Assembly (NCBI RefSeq): GCF_027924905.1
Contig: NZ_AP027055.1
Coordinates: forward strand, 2,232,001-2,296,000
Direction of reading: 5' to 3'
Length of the DNA stretch: 64,000 bases
From: Limnohabitans sp. INBF002
Lineage (GTDB): Bacteria; Pseudomonadota; Gammaproteobacteria; Burkholderiales; Burkholderiaceae_C
Shown: in pieces, positions 18,933 to 27,499 of the stretch
How positions within the stretch are numbered: the stretch's first letter is position 1
Layout: every line of letters starts with the position of its first letter
Position numbers and translations under genes: made by a program
The notes under the pieces: model-generated
Database searches by the model: none
The model's input: only the letters and a program-made list of their open reading frames with translations
Told to the model about the DNA's origin: nothing

Positions 18933-20033
18933 TTATTTTTCACAGCAATCGTCGATGACTTGGGCCACCAAGGCATCGGGTGCGCCGCGCACGATGGCGG
19001 TGCCGGGTTTGTCTATGAGCACGAATTTGATTTCACCGGCTTCTGCCTTTTTGTCCACGCGCATGTGGTGCAGGTATTCGTCGGCGCCAAGTTTGGGGCC
19101 GACGATGGGCAGGCCTGCGCGTTCGATGAGGGCGGTGAAGCGTGACACAAAGGCCTCGTCCACCAAGCCCAAACGTTGCGAGAGGTGCGAGGCCATGACC
19201 ATGCCGCAACCCACGGCTTCGCCGTGCAGCCATTCGCCAAAGCCCAAGCCCGCTTCGATGGCGTGGCCAAAGGTGTGGCCGAAATTCAGGATGGCGCGGA
19301 TGCCACCTTCGCGTTCGTCTTGGCCGACCACCCATGCTTTGATTTCGCAGCTGCGCTTCACAGCATGTGCCAAAGCTTTTGGGTCGCGTGCCAAGAGCGC
19401 GTCGAGGTTGGCGTCAATCCAATCCAAAAACTGCATGTCGGCGATGGGGCCATATTTGATGACTTCAGCCAAGCCCGCGCTCATCTCGCGTTGGGGCAAG
19501 GTTTGCAACGTATCTAGATCGCACACCACGCGTTGCGGTTGGTAGAACGCGCCAATCATGTTTTTGCCGATGGGGTGGTTGATGGCTGTCTTGCCACCCA
19601 CCGATGAATCGACCTGCGCCAGCAAGGTGGTGGGCACTTGCACAAAAGGCACGCCGCGCATGTAGCAGGCGGCAGCAAAGCCAGTCATGTCACCCACCAC
19701 GCCGCCGCCCAAGGCGAACAACACGGTTTTGCGGTCGGCACCTTTGCCCAGCAGCTCATCAAAAATCAGGTTGAGGGTTTGCCAATCTTTGTGACTCTCG
19801 CCGTCGGGCAAGGCCACGGTGTGGACGTGTTTGTAGAGCGGCGCCAGCGCGGCTTGCAAACGCTCAGCGTAGAGGGGGCCCACGGTGTCATTGGTGACGA
19901 TGAGGGCTGCCGAGGCTTTGGGCAAATCGGCCCACGTACCAGCGGCGTCGAGCAACTGCTCGCCAATCAAGATGCTGTAACTGCGGTCGCCTAAGTCAAT
20001 GGCAACGCGTTCAAGGTGTGAGGTGTTCGACAT
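18933..20033 (-). CDS. aroB: 3-dehydroquinate synthase AroB
   Basis: Second step of the shikimate pathway, converting DAHP to 3-dehydroquinate with NAD and a divalent metal. The 366 residues include the NAD-binding [11 protein letters not shown] (109-119) and the active-site stretch [17 protein letters not shown] (133-149). The metal ligand region is [16 protein letters not shown]. The start is 3 bp after the aroK stop, so the two are cotranscribed with the pilus genes upstream. Confidence 0.97.
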   Translation of the reverse strand: MSNTSHLERVAIDLGDRSYSILIGEQLLDAAGTWADLPKASAALIVTNDTVGPLYAERLQAALAPLYKHVHTVALPDGESHKDWQTLNLIFDELLGKGADRKTVLFALGGGVVGDMTGFAAACYMRGVPFVQVPTTLLAQVDSSVGGKTAINHPIGKNMIGAFYQPQRVVCDLDTLQTLPQREMSAGLAEVIKYGPIADMQFLDWIDANLDALLARDPKALAHAVKRSCEIKAWVVGQDEREGGIRAILNFGHTFGHAIEAGLGFGEWLHGEAVGCGMVMASHLSQRLGLVDEAFVSRFTALIERAGLPIVGPKLGADEYLHHMRVDKKAEAGEIKFVLIDKPGTAIVRGAPDALVAQVIDDCCEK

Positions 20034-20036
20034 GGC

Positions 20037-20612
20037 TCAAATTCTGTGTGGGGGCGACACGCGTGGGCGGTCAGCAGGCGCGGGGGGCGAGACGGGTTTG
20101 ATGTGCCCAGCCAATTCGAGCTGCGCCACGATCATGTTGACCAAGCTGGCCACATTGGGGCGGCCTGTTTCAATGACGTAGTGCGCGGTTTCGCGGTACA
20201 GCGGATCGCGCTTTTCCATCAACTCGCGCAAGCGCGCTTGCGGGTCAGCCACTTGCAACAAGGGGCGGTTTTGGTCGTTGCGCAAACGGCGAAACACTTC
20301 TTCGGGACTAGAACGCAAATAAAACACATGGCCGTGTTGGTGCAGACGTTCACGGTTGATGGGGCGCAGCACCGAGCCGCCGCCGGTGGACAACACGCCT
20401 TGGTGGTTTTGGCACAAATCGGCCAGCACTTCAGATTCGAGGTCGCGAAAGCGGTCTTCCCCTTCGCGTTCGAAATATTCGCGCACCGAGCAACCCAAGC
20501 GGTTCTCAATCGCGTGATCCGAATCAACAAAGGGGAGGTGAAGACGTCGCGCAAGTTGACGTCCAACAGTCGTTTTACCGGAACCCGGCAGACCCACCAA
20601 AACCAACAACAT
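20037..20612 (-). CDS. aroK: Shikimate kinase AroK
   Basis: Phosphorylates shikimate. The 191-residue protein has the P-loop GLPGSGKTT at 7-15, the substrate-binding DSDHAIE near 31-37, and STGGGSVLR around residue 77. The C-terminus is about 15 residues longer than the E. coli enzyme and Pro/Arg-rich. It lies 8 bp after pilQ and 3 bp before aroB, the same order as hofQ-aroK-aroB in enterobacteria. Confidence 0.96.
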   Translation of the reverse strand: MLLVLVGLPGSGKTTVGRQLARRLHLPFVDSDHAIENRLGCSVREYFEREGEDRFRDLESEVLADLCQNHQGVLSTGGGSVLRPINRERLHQHGHVFYLRSSPEEVFRRLRNDQNRPLLQVADPQARLRELMEKRDPLYRETAHYVIETGRPNVASLVNMIVAQLELAGHIKPVSPPAPADRPRVSPPHRI

Positions 20613-20620
20613 ATGCTTTC

Positions 20621-22165
20621 TTAACGTGCAACGGCACTGTGATCGAGCATTTTAGGGGTTATGAAGACCAGCAACTCTTGCTTGGCTTGGACTTGACGGC
20701 GGTTTTTGAACAAATAGCCCAACACAGGGATGTCACCCAAGAAAGGCACCTTGTACTCGTCCTCTTGCTCGCTGGTCTCGTAAATGCCGCCAATCATGAC
20801 CGTGCCGCCGTTTTCCACCAGCACTTGGGTCTTGATGTGTTTGGTGTCAATGGCAAAACCAGCGGGGGTAATTTGGCCTACGTTGTCTTTGGAAATATCC
20901 AGATCGAGCACGATGCCGCCCTCCGGCGTGATTTGCGGCGTGACCTCCAACTTGAGGTTGGCTTTGCGAAAGGCCAAAGTGGATGCACCGCTTGCGGCCG
21001 CCACTTGGTAGGGCAACTCGGTCCCTTGCTCGATCACGGCTTTGGCTTGGTCTGCGGTGACCACGCGCGGGCTAGAGACGACCTTGCCTTTGCCATCGGC
21101 TTCCAAGGCCGACAACTCAAGGTTGAGAAAACGGTTCTTGGCCGAGTTGAAGATGGACACGGCAAAACTGGCTGACGCAAAGCCATTCAGGCCAGCCGCA
21201 GGCAGATTGACGAACTGGCCCGAGGTGTCCAGCGCTTTGTCGGCGATGTTGAAGCTGGTGGCTTGTAGCGCCGTGGGGTTGGCATTGGCCATCACATTGG
21301 CATTGGTCGGCCCCCACACGCTTTGCGCACCAACCTGCCCCATGCCGCCCAAACGCACGCCGAGGGTTTGGCCAAAGGTGTCGCTGGCTTGCACGATGCG
21401 CGCTTCAATCATCACTTGGCGCAGGGGAATGTCGATCTTGGCAATCATCTGAGCCACTTGGTCGATGCGCTCGGCAATGTCGGTCACAAACAGCTGGTTG
21501 GTGCGAGGCTCGGCCATCGCGCTGCCGCGTGTGCTGAGGATGCGTGAGCCACCGCTCATCGAAGACAGACTGAAGGGAGTTGCGTTTGTGGGTGATGCGT
21601 AGCCAAGACCTGCGTTGCCTAAGCCACCCAGACCACCGAGCCCGCCATAACTGCCAACAGCGCCTGCACCATAACCACCCATCGCAGGCAACACCGTGCC
21701 ACCTTGAATCTGCGTCAGCACATCCACCGCCTTGGCGTAGTTGAGGGCAAAGCCTCGCGTTTGCATGGGCTCTAGGTTTTGCGCCGCCAACTTGCTTTCA
21801 TACTCAAGTTTTTCACGTGCAGCGACTTCTACGCGCGGCGCCACCCAAATGACGTTGCCTTGCTTGCGCACGCTCAGACCTTTGGCCTGCGCCATGATGT
21901 CCAACACTTGGTCCCAAGGCACTTTGTGTAGTTTGAGCGTAAGCGCGCCCGTCACACTGTCTGACGTGATGATGTTGAGCCCCGTGAAATCCGCCACGAT
22001 TTGCAAAGCTGTGCGCACCTCGATGTTTTGAAAATTCATCGACATGGATGCACCGGTGTAGTTCGGCTTAACTTCTTGGCTGCGCAGTGGCAAAACCCAG
22101 GCACAGCACACAGCGATCAAACACAACACCGCTGAACGGCCCACACAGAGGTCGCGGCGGCTCAT
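20621..22165 (-). CDS. pilQ: Short PilQ/HofQ-type secretin
   Basis: Outer-membrane secretin of the type IV pilus or DNA-uptake machine, 514 residues. After a signal peptide (to about residue 30) it passes at once into the STN/N0 domain (MNFQNIEVRTALQIVADFTG), then N1 with a Gly-rich insert near 160-190. The secretin domain includes FRKANLKLEVTPQITPEGGI and VPFLGDIPVLGYLFKN. The peptidoglycan-binding AMIN domains of typical PilQ (about 700 residues) are absent; size and layout fit E. coli HofQ or Haemophilus ComE. Start chosen at MSRRDLC; it is 3 bp from the pilO-pilP stop. Confidence 0.92.
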   Translation of the reverse strand: MSRRDLCVGRSAVLCLIAVCCAWVLPLRSQEVKPNYTGASMSMNFQNIEVRTALQIVADFTGLNIITSDSVTGALTLKLHKVPWDQVLDIMAQAKGLSVRKQGNVIWVAPRVEVAAREKLEYESKLAAQNLEPMQTRGFALNYAKAVDVLTQIQGGTVLPAMGGYGAGAVGSYGGLGGLGGLGNAGLGYASPTNATPFSLSSMSGGSRILSTRGSAMAEPRTNQLFVTDIAERIDQVAQMIAKIDIPLRQVMIEARIVQASDTFGQTLGVRLGGMGQVGAQSVWGPTNANVMANANPTALQATSFNIADKALDTSGQFVNLPAAGLNGFASASFAVSIFNSAKNRFLNLELSALEADGKGKVVSSPRVVTADQAKAVIEQGTELPYQVAAASGASTLAFRKANLKLEVTPQITPEGGIVLDLDISKDNVGQITPAGFAIDTKHIKTQVLVENGGTVMIGGIYETSEQEDEYKVPFLGDIPVLGYLFKNRRQVQAKQELLVFITPKMLDHSAVAR

Positions 22166-23151
22166 GGCGCAGCGTCTTTCAAAGGCAAGGTCGCCTCGCG
22201 GGTCAGCCATTCGCCTGTCGCATTCAGCACCAACTCTTGCAACATCAGATGGTCTGGGGAAATTGCGATCACACGCCCAAAGTCATGCCCCAAATAACCA
22301 CCCACACGCACACGATGCACCGTCATCATGGATGGGTCCTTGTTGCCACCCGCCGCCGGTAGCACTTTGACCAAGGCTTCAACATCCGTCCCAGTAGCAA
22401 TTTGCCCCACGTATTGCAAACGTTCGCGCGGAAAAGCTTCCAATGTCGCACGCGGGCGAAGGAGTTCAGGCGCTACCAACTTGGCATAGCTGGGGTGTTG
22501 CTGGGCGCGCATGCGCTGTGCGTGTATCCACGCTTGCGCATTGAAAGGGTCCGTCGCGGTGGTGTCTTCCGCACTCAAACTGCTCAGCGCAAACGACGCT
22601 TCGTGCGCCGTAGGCTGAGGGGCCACAGCCACCACTTGCGCAGAAATGCCACCCCGTGGGTCGGCTTTGAGTTCAAGTGACGACACGGTCACACCTGGCG
22701 CAGAGGTCGGCCACTGAGCCAGCCAATTGAGCCAAGCCTCCCACGAGCCTTGTACCTGCCAATGCAAGGGCAGTTGTTGAATGTGCAGGGCACTCAAAGC
22801 AGCGGTTTGCAGGGGCTTATCCACACCGAGCTGCGAGAACTGCAAGCCTTGTTGTCGCGCGAGCGTGGCCAGCGCAGTCGTATCCACAAAAGAAAGTTTC
22901 AGGTCCGTTTGCGTTTGCAACAACAGGGCTGTTTGCTCTCGCATGTCCTGTGTGGCTTGTTGTTGTGCAAGCAGCTGCTCTTGGGCCTGAAGGGCTTCAT
23001 CCCAAGCTTGCCAGCTCTTGGCCCACCAAGGGCTCAACAAGCAGATGCCAATGATCGCCGCGCACACAAACAAGGCGCGTTGATATGCCATGGGCCAACC
23101 CCACGGTTGACGCCAATTCAGTGGCGGCATGGGCATGCGCGGCCACGGCAT
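22162..23151 (-). CDS. PilO-PilP fusion protein
   Basis: A single 329-residue frame holding two pilus-alignment proteins. Residues 1-180 resemble PilO: a membrane segment at about 24-41, then a coiled region (DEALQAQEQLLAQQQATQ) and a ferredoxin-like domain. After a linker (about 181-235) residues 236-329 match PilP: LEAFPRERLQYVGQIATG, VHRVRVGGYLGHDFGRVIAI and the C-terminal WLTREATLPL. PilP is normally a separate inner-membrane lipoprotein; here it has no lipobox and is tethered by the PilO helix. It overlaps pilQ by 4 bp and shares one base with the upstream gene. Confidence 0.88.
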   Translation of the reverse strand: MPWPRMPMPPLNWRQPWGWPMAYQRALFVCAAIIGICLLSPWWAKSWQAWDEALQAQEQLLAQQQATQDMREQTALLLQTQTDLKLSFVDTTALATLARQQGLQFSQLGVDKPLQTAALSALHIQQLPLHWQVQGSWEAWLNWLAQWPTSAPGVTVSSLELKADPRGGISAQVVAVAPQPTAHEASFALSSLSAEDTTATDPFNAQAWIHAQRMRAQQHPSYAKLVAPELLRPRATLEAFPRERLQYVGQIATGTDVEALVKVLPAAGGNKDPSMMTVHRVRVGGYLGHDFGRVIAISPDHLMLQELVLNATGEWLTREATLPLKDAAP

Positions 23152-24350
23152 CACACGCCCACTTTCAAATCGGCTTCGATGCGAAATTGCCAAACTGGCA
23201 AACCCGTGGTGGGCACGGCAGATGTGATTTGCAACTGCGGCAGCGCCGGTGCTTGCGCCCAAATATCCAAGGCCGTGAGCTGCGCCACCAACTGCTGCGC
23301 ATGGGTCGCAGACAGCGCTTCCCCCTGGACCGTCCAGCGCGTGCCTTGCTGCTTCACGCTGGCCACCCACACGCCGTGTGCGGCTTGGCTGAGCACCCGA
23401 CTCCATTGCAAACTTTGTGACTGCAAGTCTTGACGCGCCTTGAGCCAGCGGGCTTGTTCCGCACGACGCTGTTGTGCGGCTTTGGCCTGCGCATGGGTTT
23501 TTTGCGCTGCGTCATAGGCCTGGGCCGAAGCCACCACATCCCCCATCTGCCGATGCTTGGATTCGGCGGCAGAAGACATGACAAGCGCAAAGCCTGCCGC
23601 CAAAAATGCGCCCCCCATCGCGCACACAGACACGCCCAAAACCCAAGCACGTCGCAACAGGTGTTTTGACACTGCGCGGTGCGGCAAAAAATTCACCCCC
23701 TCGTCACGCCAAGCTCGCAACGCCAAGCCAAAGGCTTCGTCACACTGCCATGCCAAAGCAGCACTGGCCTGAGGCAGCTGGGCCAACGCGTCGCTCAACT
23801 GGGTGCGACGTGCGGCATCATGGCGCGGCTCCACCACCTGCAACTTTAAATTCGCCGCATGGGCCACACGTTGCAAGGCATCCACGCGCGCACGAGGGAC
23901 CGCTTGCACCCAATAACGCGGCTCGCCCGCAGGAGCGGGCTCAGCATCTACCCCGAAGTCGATCGAAATATCAGCGGCGTATTCGGGCAAGACCGACTGA
24001 ACTTCAGCGAACAACTGAAACGCCACATCGTCTTCAGACAAGCCCTCGGCCAAGGTGACGGTGTGATGCGAAATACAGGCGTCATTTAAGCCCATATAAA
24101 CGGCCTCGGGCTGGTAGTCGCCAGCCTCCAAATAAGCCTGCAACCAATGTCCCAACTCAAAAGATTGCAAAACCTCGCCCTGCACCACCCAAGCTTCGGG
24201 CAAGCTCAGCCACTCGGCGCAGCACACCGTGTCGGGCTGTGCTGGGGAGCCAGTCAACACCACCAAGCTACAAAATTCAGGCCCCACATCCAACCCCACC
24301 ACACACAAGCGGCGTTGACGTAAGCGAAGCAACCATGACGACCAACGCAT
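23151..24350 (-). CDS. PilM-PilN fusion protein
   Basis: A 399-residue frame joining a short actin-like PilM to PilN. Residues 15-220 begin with VVGLDVGPEFCSLVVL, the first nucleotide-binding loop, but lack the clear second phosphate loop of full PilM, as in the short HofM/ComA type. From 219 the sequence reads VNFLPHRAVSKHLLRR, the usual PilN start, followed by a membrane segment (237-258), a coiled region and the domain WTVQGEALSATHAQQLV. PilN's NFLP motif normally binds PilM; here both are one chain. I chose the ATG at 24350 because AAAGGA precedes it. Divergent from mrcA. Confidence 0.87.
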   Translation of the reverse strand: MRWSSWLLRLRQRRLCVVGLDVGPEFCSLVVLTGSPAQPDTVCCAEWLSLPEAWVVQGEVLQSFELGHWLQAYLEAGDYQPEAVYMGLNDACISHHTVTLAEGLSEDDVAFQLFAEVQSVLPEYAADISIDFGVDAEPAPAGEPRYWVQAVPRARVDALQRVAHAANLKLQVVEPRHDAARRTQLSDALAQLPQASAALAWQCDEAFGLALRAWRDEGVNFLPHRAVSKHLLRRAWVLGVSVCAMGGAFLAAGFALVMSSAAESKHRQMGDVVASAQAYDAAQKTHAQAKAAQQRRAEQARWLKARQDLQSQSLQWSRVLSQAAHGVWVASVKQQGTRWTVQGEALSATHAQQLVAQLTALDIWAQAPALPQLQITSAVPTTGLPVWQFRIEADLKVGV

Positions 24351-24453
24351 GACACATCCTTTGAATCGGGCGGGAATACTTGGCATTTCAACGCGTTGAC
24401 AAGTGCGTGCGGAGGTGTTTGACTCGGGACTTTTGTGATGAAAGCATGGTTTT

Positions 24454-24459
24454 TATAAT
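24454..24459 (+). promoter_or_regulatory. -10 box of mrcA, very close to its start codon
   Basis: A perfect TATAAT ends 11 bases before the mrcA ATG, with TTGTGA or TTTTGT as a weak -35 about 15-17 bases upstream. Transcription would begin about five bases before the ATG, leaving no room for a Shine-Dalgarno sequence, and none is visible. Confidence 0.5.
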
Positions 24460-24470
24460 CCTTCCCACTT

Positions 24471-26846
24471 ATGGCGAAAAACCACACCCCTGAAGGTTCG
24501 AAAGAACACGCCGCTGCGTCAGCAGCCCCTCGCTCTTTGGCGAGCCAACTCTTGCTGTGGGCCTTCGGCATTGCCGCAGCCATCATGCTCGTGGTGGGCT
24601 TGTTGGTCGGCGTTGCGCTGGCCATGGCCTATCCACAGCTGCCCGACATTTCCGACTTGGCCGATTACCGGCCTAAGCTCTCCATGCGGGTGTACTCCGT
24701 CGAAGGCACACAGATTGGCGAGTTTGGCGAAGAGCGCCGCAACCTCACCCCATTCAAAGACATCCCCAAGGTGATGAAAGACGCGGTGCTGGCCATTGAA
24801 GACGCGCGCTTTTACCAACACGGTGGCGTGGACTACATCGGCCTCATGCGCGCCAGCTTGGCCAACTTAGGCCGCGCCAAGAGTCAAGGCGCGTCCACCA
24901 TCACCATGCAGGTGGCGCGTAACGTTTACTTGTCGTCAGAGAAAACTTTCACGCGCAAGATTTATGAAATCTTGCTGACCAGCAAGCTCGAGCACATGCT
25001 CAGCAAAGACCAGATTTTTGAAATCTATCTGAACCAAATTTATTTGGGCAACCGTGCCTACGGTTTTGCAGCTGCGTCTGAGGCCTACTTTGGCAAGCCG
25101 TTGAAAAACATCAGCATTGCCGAAGCGGCCATGTTGGCCGGCCTGCCCAAAGCACCATCGGCTTACAACCCAATTGCCAACCCCAAGCGCGCACGCGCAC
25201 GCCAGCTCTACATCATTGAGCGCATGGAAGAAAACGGCTTCATCACCAAAGAGCAAGCCGTCGCTGCCAAGCAAGAAGAGTTGAAGATTCGCACCGCCAT
25301 GAGCAGCCTCAACACACATGCCGACTACGTGGCTGAAATGGCGCGCCAACTGATGTTTGCGCAATACGGCCCTGAGATTTACACACGCGGCTTGAATGTC
25401 TACACCACCGTTCGCGCCAGCGACCAACAAGCGGCCTACTTTGCGCTGCGCCGCGGCATCATGGACTTTGAACGCCGCCAACACTATCGCGGCCCTGAGC
25501 GCTTCATCAACTTGCCAGAAAAAGCGGCAGAGCTGGAAGATGCAATTGACGACGCCTTGATTGAGCAAGGCGACAAAGGCGACTTGCTGGCCGCCGTGGT
25601 GCTGGACGCCACGCCTAAAAAAGTCCGCGTGATGCGCCAAAACAGCGAAGTGCTGGAAATCACAGGCGATGGCCTGCAACCCGTTCAATCCGGCCTGTCT
25701 GACAAAGCAGCCCCCAACATCAAGCTGCGCCCAGGCGCGCTGGTGCGCATCACCAAGACCGCCAAAGGCGGCTGGGAAATCACCCAACTGCCCGAAGTCG
25801 AAGGTGGGTTTGTGTCCATCGACCCACGCGACGGCGCGATTCACGCACTGGTGGGCGGCTTTGACTTCAACAAGAACAAGTTCAACCACGTGACCCAAGC
25901 TTGGCGCCAGCCCGGCTCAAGCTTCAAGCCCTTCATTTATTCGGCAGCCCTAGAAAAAGGCTTCACGCCCATGACGGTGGTGAACGATGCGCCGCTGTTC
26001 TTCGACGCCAGCGTCACCGGCGGCCAACCGTGGGAGCCCAAAAACTACGACGGCACTTTTGAAGGCCCCATGACCTTGCGCAAAGGTTTGGCGAAATCGA
26101 AAAACATGATTTCGATCCGTGTGCTGCAAGCCGTGGGCGCACAAAACGCGCAAGACTGGATTGCCCAATTTGGCTTTGATGCCGAGAAACACCCGCCCTA
26201 CTTGACCATGGCGCTGGGCGCTGGCTCGGTCACGCCCATGCAAATGGCGGCGGGTTATTCGGTGTTTGCCAACGGCGGCTACCGCGTGAACCCCTACCTC
26301 ATCACCAAGGTGACGGACCAAATGGGCAAGACCTTGTCTGAGTTCACACCAACGCCTTTGGATGAATCGGCCCGCGCCATTGATGCACGCAACGCGTTTG
26401 TGATGACCAGCTTGTTGCAAGAAGTCACCCGCTCGGGCACAGCGGCACGCGCACAAGCCACCTTGAAGCGCAACGACATTTACGGCAAAACCGGCACCAC
26501 CAACGACTCCATGGACGCTTGGTTTGCGGGTTACCACCCCACGCTCACAGCCGTCACATGGATTGGTTACGACACCCCACGCAAATTGGGTGACCGCGAA
26601 ACCGGTGGTGGCTTGAGCTTGCCCGTGTGGATCAGCTACATGCAACACGCTTTGCAAAACGTGCCGATTACCGAACCCACGCCGCCTGCAGGCTTGAGCC
26701 ATGAAAGCGGCGATTGGGCCTATGCCGAGTTCAGCAAAGGCGGCGGCGTGAGCAGCTTGGGGCTGGACAGCCGTTCGGGCAGCAGCAGCGAACAACTGCC
26801 GGCGAACGACGAGAAGAAAAAGATTCTCGATTTGTTCAAGAATTAA
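24471..26846 (+). CDS. mrcA: Penicillin-binding protein 1A
   Basis: Bifunctional peptidoglycan glycosyltransferase/transpeptidase, 791 residues. A short cytoplasmic N-terminus is followed by a membrane helix at about 27-50. The GT51 domain holds the catalytic Glu in AIEDARFYQHGGVD (about 108-121) and the QGASTITMQVARN motif. The transpeptidase has SSFKPF (active Ser near 483) and KTGTTND (near 673). Divergent from the pilus locus, as mrcA is from hofMNOPQ in E. coli. A strong terminator follows the stop. Confidence 0.97.
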   Translation: MAKNHTPEGSKEHAAASAAPRSLASQLLLWAFGIAAAIMLVVGLLVGVALAMAYPQLPDISDLADYRPKLSMRVYSVEGTQIGEFGEERRNLTPFKDIPKVMKDAVLAIEDARFYQHGGVDYIGLMRASLANLGRAKSQGASTITMQVARNVYLSSEKTFTRKIYEILLTSKLEHMLSKDQIFEIYLNQIYLGNRAYGFAAASEAYFGKPLKNISIAEAAMLAGLPKAPSAYNPIANPKRARARQLYIIERMEENGFITKEQAVAAKQEELKIRTAMSSLNTHADYVAEMARQLMFAQYGPEIYTRGLNVYTTVRASDQQAAYFALRRGIMDFERRQHYRGPERFINLPEKAAELEDAIDDALIEQGDKGDLLAAVVLDATPKKVRVMRQNSEVLEITGDGLQPVQSGLSDKAAPNIKLRPGALVRITKTAKGGWEITQLPEVEGGFVSIDPRDGAIHALVGGFDFNKNKFNHVTQAWRQPGSSFKPFIYSAALEKGFTPMTVVNDAPLFFDASVTGGQPWEPKNYDGTFEGPMTLRKGLAKSKNMISIRVLQAVGAQNAQDWIAQFGFDAEKHPPYLTMALGAGSVTPMQMAAGYSVFANGGYRVNPYLITKVTDQMGKTLSEFTPTPLDESARAIDARNAFVMTSLLQEVTRSGTAARAQATLKRNDIYGKTGTTNDSMDAWFAGYHPTLTAVTWIGYDTPRKLGDRETGGGLSLPVWISYMQHALQNVPITEPTPPAGLSHESGDWAYAEFSKGGGVSSLGLDSRSGSSSEQLPANDEKKKILDLFKN

Positions 26847-26873
26847 AAAAGGGCGCTATCAGCGCCCTTTTTT
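26845..26873. terminator. Bidirectional terminator between mrcA and cyaY
   Basis: AAAAAAGGGCGCT and AGCGCCCTTTTTT flank a 3-nt loop. The symmetric A and T runs allow termination of mrcA on the plus strand and cyaY on the minus strand. Confidence 0.95.
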
Positions 26874-26887
26874 ATCGAACGGTGACC

Positions 26888-27217
26888 TTACGCGTGAAAG
26901 GTAAGCGCCAAACCAGTTTGCACGCTGGCATCTTTGCTGAGACGTGCAAAGAACTCGCCTTGACCTTTGGTGTCGGCCCAGTGCTGGCCATCAAACTTGA
27001 AGTGATAGCCGCCCGAACGTGCCGCCAACCACACCTCGTGCAAGGGCTTTTGCAAGTTGATGATGATTTGGCTTTTGTTCTCAAACGTCAGCGTGATCAT
27101 GCCGCCCACGCGCTGGTTGTCGATGTCAGCCTCGCCGTCATCGTTGATGCGGTCGCAAGCCAATTCAATGGCTTTGAGCAGAAGTTCTGCGCGGTCTAAG
27201 AATTCGAGATCGGTCAT
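26888..27217 (-). CDS. cyaY: Frataxin-like iron donor CyaY
   Basis: Bacterial frataxin that regulates iron-sulfur cluster assembly. The 109-residue product begins [18 protein letters not shown], has an acidic first helix ([13 protein letters not shown]), and the conserved core [20 protein letters not shown] and [15 protein letters not shown]. The start at 27217 matches family length; an ATG five codons upstream is possible. Its start lies only 13 bp from the divergent lptM start, so the two promoters must overlap the opposite genes. Confidence 0.94.
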   Translation of the reverse strand: MTDLEFLDRAELLLKAIELACDRINDDGEADIDNQRVGGMITLTFENKSQIIINLQKPLHEVWLAARSGGYHFKFDGQHWADTKGQGEFFARLSKDASVQTGLALTFHA

Positions 27218-27230
27218 TACAATTTGCGCC

Positions 27231-27482
27231 ATGGGTATTGAACAAAAGATTCTAGTCACGGGCGCAAGCCTTCGTGCGTGTGTGGCCTCTGCGTTGTGCG
27301 CGGCAGCCGCGCTGACGGCCTGTGGACAAAAAGGCAATTTATACATGCCGAATGATCCTGAGTTCCAACAGCGCGCCAAGCTGCCTGACATTGTGCGTCG
27401 GCAATTGCCAGGCAACACCACAGCCCCAGCACCCGCTGCCACCTCACCTGCCAGCGCAGCGTCTGCTGCAACTGGCCGTTAA
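27231..27482 (+). CDS. lptM: LptM-type lipoprotein (YifL family)
   Basis: Small 83-residue lipoprotein with a signal peptide and lipobox LTAC (Cys31), followed directly by GQKGNLYMP, the family hallmark. The C-terminus is Ala/Pro/Ser-rich. LptM helps LptD mature at the outer membrane (family knowledge). As in most proteobacteria it precedes lysA (17 bp) and is divergent from cyaY. TACAAT just before the ATG could be a -10 box, which would give an almost leaderless message. Confidence 0.85.
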   Translation: MGIEQKILVTGASLRACVASALCAAAALTACGQKGNLYMPNDPEFQQRAKLPDIVRRQLPGNTTAPAPAATSPASAASAATGR

Positions 27483-27499
27483 TTTTTAAGAGCCGTTTG

